The notes: generated by a model not told the origin, from the letters alone. DNA of 64,000 nucleotides from Candidatus Ozemobacteraceae bacterium (GCA_035373905.1 DAOSOK010000032.1:1-64000); one strand, 5' to 3'. Counted from the stretch's first letter, positions 1 through 8,822 are shown. Numbers and translations are program-made.

Positions 1-63
1 AAACTCAAGATCATGGCTCTTCATGAGACAAAGTACGCTTTAGTCGGATGAACCTGAAAAGAA

Positions 64-95
64 ACGCAGGCGCGGGCCGTAGCTCGCACCTGCGT
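64..95 (-). terminator. Terminator after clpX
   Basis: On the minus strand a hairpin (ACGCAGG arm pairing with CCTGCGT, extended inwards by further GC pairs including one G-T wobble) is followed by a T-rich tail (TTTCTTTTC). It lies about 20 bases past the clpX stop and would end the tig-clpP-clpX transcript. Bases 1-63 contain nothing else I can identify. Confidence 0.75.
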
Positions 96-115
96 GGGTG
101 GGCGGAGCGAGGACG

Positions 116-1366
116 TCAGGCGGTCCGTTCTTCGCTCATTTTATATATTACTTGATATGGTTCTTTCCGCTCGACCGTCCGTTCGGTGATGATGACCTTC
201 GAGACGTCGCTGCTCGAGGGGATCTCGTACATCAGGTCGAGCATCATCTCCTCGAAGATGCGCCGCAGGCCGCGCGCGCCGGTGTTCTGGCGGATCGCCT
301 TGCGGGCGATCGCCTGGAGGGCGGGCGGGGTGACTTCCAGATCGACGCCTTCCATGCGGAGGAGGCGCTGGAACTGCTTGGTCAGGGCGTTCTTCGGGGT
401 GGTGAGGATGCGGACGAGATCGTCCTCGCCGAGCTGGTCGAAGGTCGCGACGATCGGCACGCGGCCGATGAACTCGGGAATCATGCCGAACTTGAGCAGG
501 TCTTCCGGCATGATCTGCGAGAGCAGGTGACTGATGCGCTTGTCGCGCCTGGCCATCGGCGTGCTTCCGAAGCCGAGCGACGTGGTGCGGGTGCGTGACT
601 CGACGATCTTTTCTATGCCCTCGAACGAGCCGCCCATCAGGAACAGGATGTCCTTCGTGTTGATCTGGATGAACTCGGAGTGCGGATGCTTGCGGCCGCC
701 CTGAGGCGGCACGTGCGCGATCTTGCCTTCGAGCATCTTCAGAAGGGCCTGCTGGACGCCTTCGCCCGAAACGTCGCGGGTGATCGACAGGTTTTCGCTC
801 TTGCGGGCGATCTTGTCGATTTCGTCGATGTAGATGATGCCCTTCTCGGCCTTCTGCACGTCGTAGTCGGCGGCGCGCAGAAGGTTGAGCAGAATGCTCT
901 CGACGTCTTCGCCCACGTAGCCGGCTTCCGTGAGGGTCGTGGCGTCGGCGATGCAGAACGGCACGTTCAACAGCTGCGCCAGAGTCTGCGCAATGTGCGT
1001 TTTACCCGAGCCGGTGGGGCCGAGGAACAGGATGTTCGACTTCTGGACCTCGACGTCGTCCTTGCGGATCGGCGACCGGGCGAGACTGATGCGCTTGTAG
1101 TGGTTGTAGACCGCAACGGCGACGATCTTCTTCGCCCGCTGCTGGCCTACGACATACTGGTCGAGAACGTCGACGATTTCCCGGGGCTTGATGATGCCCT
1201 TCAACTCATGGGTTTGGTCGTCGTCGACCTCTTCCACCATAATGTCGTTGCACAGCCCGATGCACTCGTCGCAGATGTAGACTTCGGGGCCTGCAATCAG
1301 CTTGCGAACCTGATCCTGGCTCTTTCCGCAGAAAGAACACCGGAACTGGGGGCTCTTAGACAGCAT
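116..1366 (-). CDS. clpX: ATP-dependent Clp protease ATP-binding subunit ClpX
   Basis: AAA+ unfoldase that feeds substrates to ClpP in the cytoplasm. At 416 aa it has the usual ClpX length. The N-terminal zinc-binding domain has four cysteines at residues 10, 13, 32 and 35. Walker A (GPTGSGKT, residues 116-123), the pore loop GYVG (149-152) and Walker B (IYIDEID, about 178-184) are all present. The ATG start is preceded by GGAGAG. It is the last gene of tig-clpP-clpX and begins 4 bases after the clpP stop. The last codons of the gene are AT-rich (138-160), unlike the rest of it. Confidence 0.98.
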   Translation of the reverse strand: MLSKSPQFRCSFCGKSQDQVRKLIAGPEVYICDECIGLCNDIMVEEVDDDQTHELKGIIKPREIVDVLDQYVVGQQRAKKIVAVAVYNHYKRISLARSPIRKDDVEVQKSNILFLGPTGSGKTHIAQTLAQLLNVPFCIADATTLTEAGYVGEDVESILLNLLRAADYDVQKAEKGIIYIDEIDKIARKSENLSITRDVSGEGVQQALLKMLEGKIAHVPPQGGRKHPHSEFIQINTKDILFLMGGSFEGIEKIVESRTRTTSLGFGSTPMARRDKRISHLLSQIMPEDLLKFGMIPEFIGRVPIVATFDQLGEDDLVRILTTPKNALTKQFQRLLRMEGVDLEVTPPALQAIARKAIRQNTGARGLRRIFEEMMLDLMYEIPSSSDVSKVIITERTVERKEPYQVIYKMSEERTA

Positions 1367-1370
1367 GCGG

Positions 1371-1979
1371 TTACTCTCCGGCCGATTTGGCGGTTACTGG
1401 CTTGCGTTGAACGACTTCGTCGATGATGCCGTATTCCTTGGCTTCCATGGCCGACATGAAGAAGTCGCGGTCGGTGTCCTTCTTCACGCGCTTGAGAGGC
1501 TGGCCCGAATGATGCGCCAGCATGTCGTTGAGCTTTTCCTTGATGCGAAGAATCTCGCCGGCCTGAATCTCGATGTCGCTGGCCTGGCCCTGCGCACCGC
1601 CGAGGGGCTGGTGGATCATGATGCGCGAGTTGGGTAGCGCGTACCGCTTTCCGGCGGTGCCGGCCGCGAGCAGAACCGCACCCATGCTGGCCGCCTGGCC
1701 GATGCAGATCGTGCTGACGTCGGGCTTGATGTACTGCATCGTGTCGTAAATCGCTAGACCCGCGGTCACGACGCCGCCGGGGCTGTTGATATACACCGAT
1801 ATGTCTTTCTCCGGGTCCTCGGACTCGAGGAAGAGAAGTTCTGCGATGATGAGGTTGGCCATGTGGTCCTCGATCTCGCCGCCGATGAAGATGATGCGGT
1901 CCTTGAGAAGACGAGAGTAGATGTCGTACGCGCGTTCGCCACGACTGCTCTGCTCAATGACGATCGGTACCAGCGTCAC
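1371..1979 (-). CDS. clpP: ATP-dependent Clp protease proteolytic subunit ClpP
   Basis: Serine peptidase of the Clp complex, 202 aa, typical length. The catalytic triad is visible as Ser98 (GQAASMG), His123 (MIHQP) and Asp172 (DRDFFMS). The start is GTG at 1979; its GTGA overlaps the tig stop codon by 4 bases, and an AGGGGGA ribosome site lies just upstream. This gives translational coupling between tig and clpP. Nothing is unusual about the protein. Confidence 0.98.
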   Translation of the reverse strand: MTLVPIVIEQSSRGERAYDIYSRLLKDRIIFIGGEIEDHMANLIIAELLFLESEDPEKDISVYINSPGGVVTAGLAIYDTMQYIKPDVSTICIGQAASMGAVLLAAGTAGKRYALPNSRIMIHQPLGGAQGQASDIEIQAGEILRIKEKLNDMLAHHSGQPLKRVKKDTDRDFFMSAMEAKEYGIIDEVVQRKPVTAKSAGE

Positions 1980-3319
1980 TGTGCGTTATCCCCCTTGTTG
2001 AATTCGGCTTCTTTCACCATATCGTAATGAACCGCGTTGTTCTTTAGCAAAAACTCGCGAATCTGCCGGTCGCGGATCGCGTGGCGGAGATTTTCCTCGC
2101 CGTCACCCTTGGAAAGGTGCTCCATCAGCTTGTCCACGGTCATGCCGTAATCGGAAGCCCGCTTTTCGACTTCGGCCCGGAACTCGGCATCCGACACTTC
2201 GATCTTCTCGCGCTCGCCGATCTCGTCGACGATCAGCATGACCTTCGTCTCGAACTCGGCTTTCTCGCGGAACTCTTCGCGGAACGCCTTGTAATCCTTG
2301 TTCGAGCGCTTCAAAAACTCGGCCAGGCTGCTGTTGAACTGGCGCCAGCGGCGGTCGATGTTCGACACGAAGTAGTCGATCGTGCGCTCGACCATGGCGT
2401 TCGGCAGGTCGACATGGGTCTTGGCGACGACCTCTTTCAGGATCGCATCGACCGCGCGCTCTTCGCCGTCCTTCACCGCGTGCTCTTCGAGGTCCTTGCG
2501 GATCTTGGCCTTCAGTTCGTCGAGGGTCTGGAACTCGCCGACTTCCTTCGCGAATTCGTCGTTCAGGGCGGGGAGAGTCGGGCGGGAGATGCGCTCGAGC
2601 GTCACGGTGACGTCGAGGGTCTTTCCGTAATACTTGGAATCCTTTTCGGCGTCGGTGTTGACGTCGTAAGTGAAGGTGCGGGTTTCGCCTTTCTTCATGC
2701 CCTTCATCGGAAGGTACATGTGATTGTCTTCGGTGAACTTGTGGTATCCCTTCTCTTCGGACATCTCGGCATCTTCGGTGCCGTCGCAGGAGACGACGAT
2801 CTTGCCCATGAAGTAGTCGCCGAACTGGAGTTCGCCGTCTTCGACCGGGACGGTCTTGCTGAACTGCTCGCGGCGCTGTTCGAGCACTTTGCCGACCAGT
2901 TCTTCATCGACCTCGAGGCGCTTCACCGTGACGGTATGGCCGCGATAGCCGATCTCGCCGAGCTTCGGGCGGACGTCGAACGTCGCCTTGAAGGTAAACG
3001 GCTGGCCTTCCTTCAGGTTGGACTCTTCGATGGAGAAATCGCTGACCGGATGCAGCTTGGTCTGGCGGATGGCGTCAGGATAAACCTGTTTGACGAGCTC
3101 TTCCTCGACCTGCTCGCGGATCGCGTCGGGGCCGATGAACTTCGCCAGGACCGGACGCGGGGCCTTGCCGGGGCGGAAGCCGGGGATCTTCACGCTGTGG
3201 GCGGCGCGCTGGAAAAAATGGTTGTAGGCGGCCGAAACCTGCTCTGTGCCCACCTCGACGGTCAACGCGACCTTGTTGGGGCCGATTTCCTGAACCTGTG
3301 TCTTGAGCTGCGTGGACAT
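1976..3319 (-). CDS. tig: Trigger factor, ribosome-bound chaperone/PPIase
   Basis: Binds the ribosome exit tunnel and shields nascent chains. The 447-aa protein has the ribosome-binding signature GFRPGKAPR at residues 47-55, an FKBP-type middle region (about 160-250) and a long charged helical C-terminal arm. It is first in the tig-clpP-clpX operon. tRNA-Gly and tRNA-Leu genes lie immediately upstream on the same strand, so the tRNAs may share its transcript; this is inferred from spacing only. Confidence 0.97.
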   Translation of the reverse strand: MSTQLKTQVQEIGPNKVALTVEVGTEQVSAAYNHFFQRAAHSVKIPGFRPGKAPRPVLAKFIGPDAIREQVEEELVKQVYPDAIRQTKLHPVSDFSIEESNLKEGQPFTFKATFDVRPKLGEIGYRGHTVTVKRLEVDEELVGKVLEQRREQFSKTVPVEDGELQFGDYFMGKIVVSCDGTEDAEMSEEKGYHKFTEDNHMYLPMKGMKKGETRTFTYDVNTDAEKDSKYYGKTLDVTVTLERISRPTLPALNDEFAKEVGEFQTLDELKAKIRKDLEEHAVKDGEERAVDAILKEVVAKTHVDLPNAMVERTIDYFVSNIDRRWRQFNSSLAEFLKRSNKDYKAFREEFREKAEFETKVMLIVDEIGEREKIEVSDAEFRAEVEKRASDYGMTVDKLMEHLSKGDGEENLRHAIRDRQIREFLLKNNAVHYDMVKEAEFNKGDNAQ

Positions 3320-3352
3320 GGATCTGAAACTCCTTCAAGAGAAATAAAAAAG

Positions 3353-3425
3353 AGCGGGAGACGGGACTCGAACCCGCGACCTCCTGCTTGGAAGGCAGGA
3401 GCTCTACCAACTGAGCTACTCCCGC
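3353..3425 (-). tRNA. tRNA-Gly(TCC)
   Basis: A 73-nt cloverleaf on the minus strand. The acceptor stem is GCGGGAG/CTCCCGC. The anticodon stem is CCTGC/GCAGG with loop CTTCCAA, giving anticodon TCC. The T-arm is standard (GGTTCGAGTCC) and the discriminator base is T, as expected for tRNA-Gly. The 3' CCA is not encoded. Confidence 0.96.
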
Positions 3426-3439
3426 TTGCATGCTTGCTT

Positions 3440-3521
3440 TGCGAAGGGCGGGACTTGAACCCGCACGGTGTAAACCACCAGATCCTAAGTCTGGCGCGTC
3501 TGCCAGTTCCGCCACCCTCGC
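3440..3521 (-). tRNA. tRNA-Leu(TAG)
   Basis: An 82-nt class II tRNA on the minus strand. The acceptor stem is GCGAGGG/CCTTCGC with one G-T pair and discriminator A. The anticodon stem is CCAGA/TCTGG with loop CTTAGGA, so the anticodon is TAG. A short variable arm precedes the T-arm GGTTCAAGTCC. CCA is not encoded. It lies 14 bases upstream of tRNA-Gly on the same strand. Confidence 0.95.
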
Positions 3522-3620
3522 ACGCTGTTGCGCACGCGCGCTCGACCATATTACCAGAAGAGAACGGAGAAGGCAACCCCCCGCCAAACTTCAAAGGCCG
3601 GAAACGCCTTTCATCTCAGA

Positions 3621-3767
3621 AAACACGATGAACACAGAGGTTTCACAGAGAACGACCTTGATGAAACCCTTCCCCTTCGGCATAACGCCGCGGGCGAATC
3701 GGGCGGTTCGCGAACCGCCCCTGCGGGAGGCGAACATTGGGGTGTAGGGGCGGTTCGTGAACCGCCC
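3621..3767. repeat. Intergenic repeat nest with two GGGCGGTTC palindromes
   Basis: The gap between tRNA-Leu and the kinase gene (3522-3781) holds a GATGAACACAGAGG-type short repeat (3621-3653) and two palindromes: GGGCGGTTCGCGAACCGCCC at 3701-3720 (perfect), and GGGCGGTTC-GT-GAACCGCCC at 3748-3767, preceded by GTAG. The second belongs to the same family as copies at 23871, 45349, 47351 and 58946. No gene is evident here. Confidence 0.8.
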
Positions 3768-3781
3768 GTGACGCACCCTGG

Positions 3782-5842
3782 CTACACGGGCTTTTTCGCG
3801 GCGGTCGCGGCGGGCTGGGCCGGCGGCGGCGGGTTGAACGGGAGAGTGAGGCGGAAGGTCGAGCCCTTCCCCGGTTCCGACTCGACGGAGGCTTCGCCCT
3901 GGTGAACGTGGGCGATCTGTCTGACGAGGGCCAATCCCAGGCCGGTGCCGCCCACGTCGCGGTTGAGGGTGCTCTCGACCCGGAAAAACTTGCTGAACAA
4001 CTGCTTCTGGTCCTCCCGGGAAATGCCGGGACCGTTGTCCGAGACGGATAATGTGTAGCTTGTGCTATCGTATGAGAGTTCGAAGGAAATCTTTCCGCCG
4101 GCCGGGGTGTATTTCACGGCGTTGCTGAGGAGGTTCAGCACGCTCTGGTGGACGAGGTCCGAATCGCAGACGGCCTCCCGGTCGGCATCGGGAAGCCGGA
4201 CGTCGAGCGTGTGATTCTTCTTCTGTATATCGGCAGATAGAACGGTGGCGGCTTTTTTCACCAGGCCGTGCAGGCTGACGGTCGTGAACTTGTAGGTCTT
4301 GCGGCCTGCCTCCATCTTCGAGAGGTCGAGGATATCGTTGATCAGGTTGGTCAGCCGGACGGCCTCGTCGAGGACGATCTGCAAGTAGTCCCTCCGGGTC
4401 TGCGGGTCGTCGGTCTCGTCGTCGAGCAGCATCTCGGTGTAGGCCCGGATCGATGTCAGCGGAGTGCGCAGTTCGTGGCTGACGTTGCTGACGAACTCGG
4501 TCTTCATGCGGTCGATTTCCCGCTCCAGGGTAATGTCGCGCGTTAGGCCCATGCAGGCGATCACTTCGCCCTGTGCGTTCGTGATGCGCTTCGCGTAAAA
4601 CGCGATCCGCCGCTTCACCTCGCCCCGGGAGTCGGTGATCGTCACCTCGCCCCTCCGCGGGCGACTGCCGCTCGCCGAATCGCCGGAATCAATGCTGCCG
4701 CCATCGTTCACGGAGGAAAAGCTGGGCCGTTCGAAAATGGCGGGCCACTTCTTCCCGAGCCACTCGTCGCGGTCGATCTCGTAATGAGAGCAGTAGGCTG
4801 GGTTCAGATACAGGATCGTGTCCTGTTCGTCGAACAGGATGATGCCCTCGTTGATGTTTTCGAACAGCGCACGAAGCTTGATCCGTTCGTCCTCGAGGTC
4901 GCGCGTGGCCCGCGCCGCGTCGTGCGCCGCCTTTTCGAGCCGGCCCCTCGTTTCCTGCAGGGCTTCGTCAGCGGCTTTCAGCTTGCCTTCGAGCGCTCCG
5001 GCGAGACCTTTGAAACGTTCAGAAACCAAAGGATAAAATATACTATAAAATCCGAAAAAGAGGAACCAGGACAGGATGAGGGAAACGCCCTGCTCGGCGA
5101 TGGCGCGGGGAAGATGGGTGATGTGGCCGCCCGATGCGACGAGGGCGGAGTTGCAGGCCTGTATGAACATGAAAAACGTGAAACCCAGTCCGAGGGCGCC
5201 CGCCCAGATCGCCCTGCGCCGGATGCCGATGCCGAGGATGATGAGACAGGCGCCGATCACCAGGGGAACGATGCTCAGCGCGGCGGACCCCGGCAGCCCG
5301 CTCCCTGCCCCGACGGAGATCGTTCCCCGGCCGTCCGTATAGCCTGCATGGATGTTCACGATGAGGCCGATGAAGGGCCCGGCCGCGGCGACGAGGATGA
5401 ACAGCGTTCCGATGATGATCAGGAGATTGCCGAACCAGTCGACCCACCGGTCGGGATTGATGTCGGTGAATTTCGCGGCGATCATCTTCCAGATGATCTT
5501 CGGCGGCTCGATACCCGAGCAGAGCCACCCCAGGAAAACCAGTGGCAGTGGGGTCGTGCACCAGCTCAGGACCATGCCGATGCCGCCTGTCAGGTAGAAC
5601 AGCCAGCCGAGCTTCTGGCGCATTGGCAGGCGCTCCTGCCATTCATGGGTATGGAGATGCTCGAGAAGCCGCTCGGTGACGATCAGGGCGATGCCGACGC
5701 CGATCCAGTTGATGCCGTGAAATGCCCCCGGCTCATCGAGCGTCGACAAAAGCCTGAACATGCCATAGGCGAAAGCGGCAAAGCCCGCCACGCCCCACCG
5801 GCTGTGCGGTCGAAAATCACGTTTCCCGGAGCTCGATTCCAT
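3782..5842 (-). CDS. Membrane PAS-domain sensor histidine kinase
   Basis: A 686-aa hybrid-less sensor kinase. The N-terminal third is a multi-pass membrane region (about six hydrophobic segments up to residue ~275). A coiled linker and a PAS domain (about 310-440, with FENINEGIILFDEQ) follow. Next come HisKA with the phosphoacceptor box SHELRTPLTS (His near 455) and HATPase_c with N-box NLLSNAVKYTP, G1 DNGPGIS and G2 GGTGLGLALV. The C-terminus is Pro/Ala-rich. It is divergent from two receiver-only genes and an HD-GYP gene, its likely partners. An AT-rich patch (5031-5053) encodes the last membrane helix end. No strong ribosome site precedes the ATG. Confidence 0.9.
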   Translation of the reverse strand: MESSSGKRDFRPHSRWGVAGFAAFAYGMFRLLSTLDEPGAFHGINWIGVGIALIVTERLLEHLHTHEWQERLPMRQKLGWLFYLTGGIGMVLSWCTTPLPLVFLGWLCSGIEPPKIIWKMIAAKFTDINPDRWVDWFGNLLIIIGTLFILVAAAGPFIGLIVNIHAGYTDGRGTISVGAGSGLPGSAALSIVPLVIGACLIILGIGIRRRAIWAGALGLGFTFFMFIQACNSALVASGGHITHLPRAIAEQGVSLILSWFLFFGFYSIFYPLVSERFKGLAGALEGKLKAADEALQETRGRLEKAAHDAARATRDLEDERIKLRALFENINEGIILFDEQDTILYLNPAYCSHYEIDRDEWLGKKWPAIFERPSFSSVNDGGSIDSGDSASGSRPRRGEVTITDSRGEVKRRIAFYAKRITNAQGEVIACMGLTRDITLEREIDRMKTEFVSNVSHELRTPLTSIRAYTEMLLDDETDDPQTRRDYLQIVLDEAVRLTNLINDILDLSKMEAGRKTYKFTTVSLHGLVKKAATVLSADIQKKNHTLDVRLPDADREAVCDSDLVHQSVLNLLSNAVKYTPAGGKISFELSYDSTSYTLSVSDNGPGISREDQKQLFSKFFRVESTLNRDVGGTGLGLALVRQIAHVHQGEASVESEPGKGSTFRLTLPFNPPPPAQPAATAAKKPV

Positions 5843-5885
5843 GACCGCGATTCTAACAGGGAACTCCGCCCCGGTCGAAGCAAAT

Positions 5886-5944
5886 TTTCAGGATTTCATC
5901 CGCGTCATCTCCGGTATCTGCGTAATCTGCTGATTGGTTTCCCA
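5886..5944. repeat. Degenerate CAGAT/GATGA short repeat element
   Basis: Read on the minus strand this gap contains AATCAGCAGATTACGCAGAT followed by GATGACGCGGATGA, a degenerate tandem of roughly 9-12 base units. The same type of element occurs in forward and inverted form at 45446-45607. It lies in the 163-base divergent gap between the kinase and the first response regulator, so it may overlap promoters there. Confidence 0.6.
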
Positions 5945-6005
5945 AGCTCGCGCGGTTGATGAAAGACGTGAGCGGAGGAGAGCGGGGGTGTGGTATCGTA
6001 GGGGC

Positions 6006-6404
6006 ATGGCGCATATCCTCGTGATCGAAGATGAAACGAATATCGCGCGGGCGGTGAAGGACCGCCTCGCGCGTGACGGCCACGCGGTCGACACCGTTCT
6101 CTCGGGGCCCGCGGCGTTCGAGTATCTGCGCGGCGCGCGGCCCGATCTGATCATTCTCGATGTGCTGATGCCCGACATGGACGGCTTCGAGGTCGTGAAG
6201 CGCCTGAAGGCAGATGAGACCACGCGAAGCGTGCCGGTGATGCTTCTGACGGTCCTGACGGAAGACGAGCGGCTGAAACAGCAGGGCCTCGATGCCGTGC
6301 TGACCAAGCCATACAGCGGCGCAGACCTGAGCCGCACCGTGCGCGAGATTCTCGAACGCGCGGCAGGAGGGAACCATGGAACGGAACAAGATCCTCGTTG
6401 CTGA
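6006..6404 (+). CDS. Single-domain response regulator (receiver)
   Basis: A 132-aa CheY-like receiver with no output domain. It has the acidic pair (ED in VIEDE), the phosphoacceptor Asp in LIILDVLMPDMDG, a Thr in LLTVL and a conserved Lys in TKPYS. The ATG at 6006 is preceded by AGGGGC; longer in-frame starts would add an unrelated basic tail. Its end overlaps the next receiver by 29 bases, implying co-translation. The kinase on the opposite strand is a plausible phosphodonor (inference). Confidence 0.9.
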   Translation: MAHILVIEDETNIARAVKDRLARDGHAVDTVLSGPAAFEYLRGARPDLIILDVLMPDMDGFEVVKRLKADETTRSVPVMLLTVLTEDERLKQQGLDAVLTKPYSGADLSRTVREILERAAGGNHGTEQDPRC

Positions 6405-6759
6405 CGACGAGCCGCATATCCTGCGGGTCGTCAAGGACAAGCTCGCGAACGCCGGTTTCTCGGTCGTGACGGCGTCGAACGGGGAAGAAGCGCTGGAATC
6501 GGCCCGCCGCGAGAAGCCCGCGCTCGTCCTGCTCGACGTGATGATGCCGAAGATGAACGGCTTCGACGTCTGCCGGGCGCTGCGCGCCGAAGCGGAGTTC
6601 AAAAGCGTTCCGATCCTGCTGCTGACGGCGCGCGGGCAGGAGATCGACCGGCACATGGGCCTCGATGCCGGCGCATCCGAATACATCACCAAGCCGTTCA
6701 GCCCGCGGGAGCTTCTGGCGACGGTCCAGGCCCAGCTCGAAGCCGCGAAGACTGTCTGA
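6376..6759 (+). CDS. Single-domain response regulator (receiver)
   Basis: A second receiver-only protein, 127 aa. The markers are DDE near the N-terminus, the Asp in VLLDVMMPKMNG, Thr in LLTARG and Lys in TKPFSPRE. It starts inside the end of the previous receiver gene and is followed after 12 bases by the HD-GYP gene. The two receivers are clearly paralogous but not near-identical. The set looks like a phosphorelay feeding an HD-GYP output by protein contact rather than by fusion (inference). Confidence 0.92.
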   Translation: MERNKILVADDEPHILRVVKDKLANAGFSVVTASNGEEALESARREKPALVLLDVMMPKMNGFDVCRALRAEAEFKSVPILLLTARGQEIDRHMGLDAGASEYITKPFSPRELLATVQAQLEAAKTV

Positions 6760-6771
6760 GGAAAAGGCCCG

Positions 6772-8157
6772 ATGACCGTTTCCCTGTCGCAGAGACTGGT
6801 GGATGCCGATCGTGTGCGCGCCGTGCTTCGTCACATCGAGCAGAGCGGCGGCACCTGGGCGTTGTTCGACAAGGCGGCCGTTCGTCGTGCCGGCATGCCG
6901 CCCGACATGCACATTCGGCTTCCCGACGACGTGGAGCTCGAGGTCTGGCTTCCGGCGGACTGGCAGATGGCCGTTCCCTGCCTGAAAACGGCGCTGGAAC
7001 AGCTCGTCGCCGCGGAATACGAGAACGCCGATCTCGCCCGGGAACTGTCGCAGATGTACGAAGAGCTGACCCTGCTCTACAGGCTGAGCGAGTCGTTCAC
7101 GGGAACCCTGAACCTCGACGAACTGCAGAAGCGCGCCGTGGCCGAAATCGCGGCGACGCTCGAGGTGAGGCGGGCGTCGATTCTCATGCTGAGCGAGGAC
7201 GGCGAAAGCCTCATACTCACTGCGGGGCTCGGGGTCGCGAAGGGCGATATCGGCTTCCGCCGGTTCGGCCGCGGGCGCGGCCTCGCCTGGAAGGTGATCG
7301 CGTCGGGCCGGCCGCTGATCGTGAACGAGCCTGCAAAACACCCCGATTACGAGCCCGGCCTGATTCCCGACGAGAGCCTGCTGCTGGTGCCCCTGCCGGC
7401 GAAGACCGGCTGGCTGGGCGTCATCGCGGTGTCGAGCAGGCTCGACGGCGGCGAGTTCAGCTCGAAAGACGAAAAACTTCTCACCACGATCGCCCAGCAG
7501 ATGGGCGCCGTCTGGGAAAACGCGAAGCTGTACCGCGAAACCCGCGAGTTGTTCCTCAACACGGTCGAGGCCCTGGCCGCCGCGATCGACGCCAAGGACC
7601 CCTACACGCACGGCCATTCGCGGCGCGTCACCGATTTCTCGGTCGCGACCGCCGCCCGGCTCGGCATTTCCGAAGAGAATCTCGAAACGATCAGGATCTC
7701 GGCGCTTCTGCACGACATCGGCAAACTGGGCGTTTCCGAGGCTGTTCTGCGCAAGCCCGACCGGCTCACGAACGACGAATACGCCGAGATCAAGAAGCAC
7801 CCGGTCATCGGCGCCGAGATCATGCAGCATATCCGGAAGCTGTCGAAATTCATTCCGGGCATGATCGACCACCACGAACGGTTCGACGGAAGCGGCTACC
7901 CCGACGGCCGGAAGGGCGATTCCATCTCGCTCGCCGGCCGCATCATCGCCGTCGCCGACACGTTCGACGCGATCACCTCCAGCCGCCCCTACCACCCCGA
8001 CCGCCGCGGCCGGCCCGCCGAGACAGCCGTCGCCGAGATCAAACGCTGTTCCGGAACGCATTACGACCCCGCCGTTGTCGAAGGCTTTTTGGCCGCCTGG
8101 CGAGCCGGCGAGATCCGCCCCGAAGCCTCCGCCGTCGCCGCCCCGCCTGTCGCCTGA
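6772..8157 (+). CDS. GAF and HD-GYP domain protein, probable c-di-GMP phosphodiesterase
   Basis: A 461-aa cytoplasmic protein. Residues 1-100 are unassigned. A GAF domain follows (about 105-250, starting near LYRLSESFTGTLNLDEL) and then an HD-GYP domain (about 255-440). The HD-GYP motifs are intact: HGHSRRV, LLHDIGKLG, HHERFDGSGYPDG and the ADTFDAITSSRPY segment. The family hydrolyses cyclic di-GMP. It ends an operon of two receivers. A second protein of the same architecture lies at 47462-49069. Confidence 0.9.
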   Translation: MTVSLSQRLVDADRVRAVLRHIEQSGGTWALFDKAAVRRAGMPPDMHIRLPDDVELEVWLPADWQMAVPCLKTALEQLVAAEYENADLARELSQMYEELTLLYRLSESFTGTLNLDELQKRAVAEIAATLEVRRASILMLSEDGESLILTAGLGVAKGDIGFRRFGRGRGLAWKVIASGRPLIVNEPAKHPDYEPGLIPDESLLLVPLPAKTGWLGVIAVSSRLDGGEFSSKDEKLLTTIAQQMGAVWENAKLYRETRELFLNTVEALAAAIDAKDPYTHGHSRRVTDFSVATAARLGISEENLETIRISALLHDIGKLGVSEAVLRKPDRLTNDEYAEIKKHPVIGAEIMQHIRKLSKFIPGMIDHHERFDGSGYPDGRKGDSISLAGRIIAVADTFDAITSSRPYHPDRRGRPAETAVAEIKRCSGTHYDPAVVEGFLAAWRAGEIRPEASAVAAPPVA

Positions 8158-8166
8158 TGAAAAAAT

Positions 8167-8331
8167 ATGAATCCATATCCAAAGTGGCGGGATGTCAGAG
8201 AACGCTATTTTGCCAGGAAAGAGCTCGAAGTCCTCGATGAAGAGGTTCGGGCAGAGATCGAGCAAATCAAACGCCTCGAACTTCAGCGGTTTGGCGGCCT
8301 TGCCGGGGAAGCGGGTAAAACGCGTTATTGA
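8167..8331 (+). CDS. Small hypothetical protein, 54 aa
   Basis: A short open frame starts 9 bases after the HD-GYP stop. It encodes a highly charged protein (MNPYPKWRDVRERYFARKEL at the start) predicted to be one long amphipathic helix rich in Glu, Arg and Lys. No ribosome site is strong. The composition looks like a real protein rather than chance, but I do not recognise a family. It overlaps nothing on the same strand and is followed directly by the zincin-like gene. Confidence 0.45.
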   Translation: MNPYPKWRDVRERYFARKELEVLDEEVRAEIEQIKRLELQRFGGLAGEAGKTRY

Positions 8332-8351
8332 ATAAAGCAAATTATACTATC

Positions 8352-8822
8352 ATGGAGTACGACCTGTTCCAGCGGCTTGTGCGGAACGAGGTCGACAAGA
8401 TGCCGCCGCGATTTCTGCGCGGATTGTGCGGCGTTTTCGTTGAGCGGAAGGCGTTTCGGGAATCGGGGAGCCTGACCGGGCTGTATGTGCTGGGGCATTA
8501 CTATCCGCAGTATCACTTGGCCGGCGGGCCGGCGGTCGTCATCTACTACGGCTCGTTCCGCCGGGTGTTCCGGGGCGCCGACGACCGGAAGATCATCCGC
8601 GAGATAGCGAAAACCGTTTCCCACGAACTGCTTCACCACTGGGAATTCCAGTCCGGCATCGACGACCTCGGCGACGAGGACCGAGCGTGGCTCGAAAAAT
8701 GGCGCCGCTCGGCCGGCCGCACCTCGCCGAACTCGTTCGGCCGCGACTGGCGCGAGGCCCTGCTGTTCCTGATTCTTCTGATGACCGGCATCACCATCAC
8801 CGCCTGGCTCGTCAGTCCGTGA
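8352..8822 (+). CDS. Zincin-like metallopeptidase family protein with C-terminal membrane anchor
   Basis: A 156-aa protein with HELLHHWE at residues 91-98, the HExxH zinc motif. The preceding pattern (MPPRFLRG, then GLYVLGHYYP, then VVIYYGSFRRVF) resembles the small bacterial zincin family PF06262 (DUF1025). Unlike most members it carries a C-terminal hydrophobic segment (about 136-154), so it is probably tail-anchored. I chose ATG 8352; a TTG at 8328 would add eight residues and overlap the small ORF. Neither has a clear ribosome site. The substrate is unknown, and proteolysis has not been shown for most family members. Confidence 0.75.
   Translation: MEYDLFQRLVRNEVDKMPPRFLRGLCGVFVERKAFRESGSLTGLYVLGHYYPQYHLAGGPAVVIYYGSFRRVFRGADDRKIIREIAKTVSHELLHHWEFQSGIDDLGDEDRAWLEKWRRSAGRTSPNSFGRDWREALLFLILLMTGITITAWLVSP

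Noticed and set aside
2081..3631. Long open plus-strand frame opposite tig and the tRNAs
   Set aside because: It is antisense to tig and to both tRNA genes and its translation is repetitive and Leu/Asp-rich; this is the usual shadow of GC-rich codon bias.
6151..8340. Open 729-codon minus-strand frame opposite the receiver and HD-GYP genes
   Set aside because: The plus-strand genes have clear conserved domains and ribosome sites; the antisense translation shows no domain and is a codon-bias shadow.
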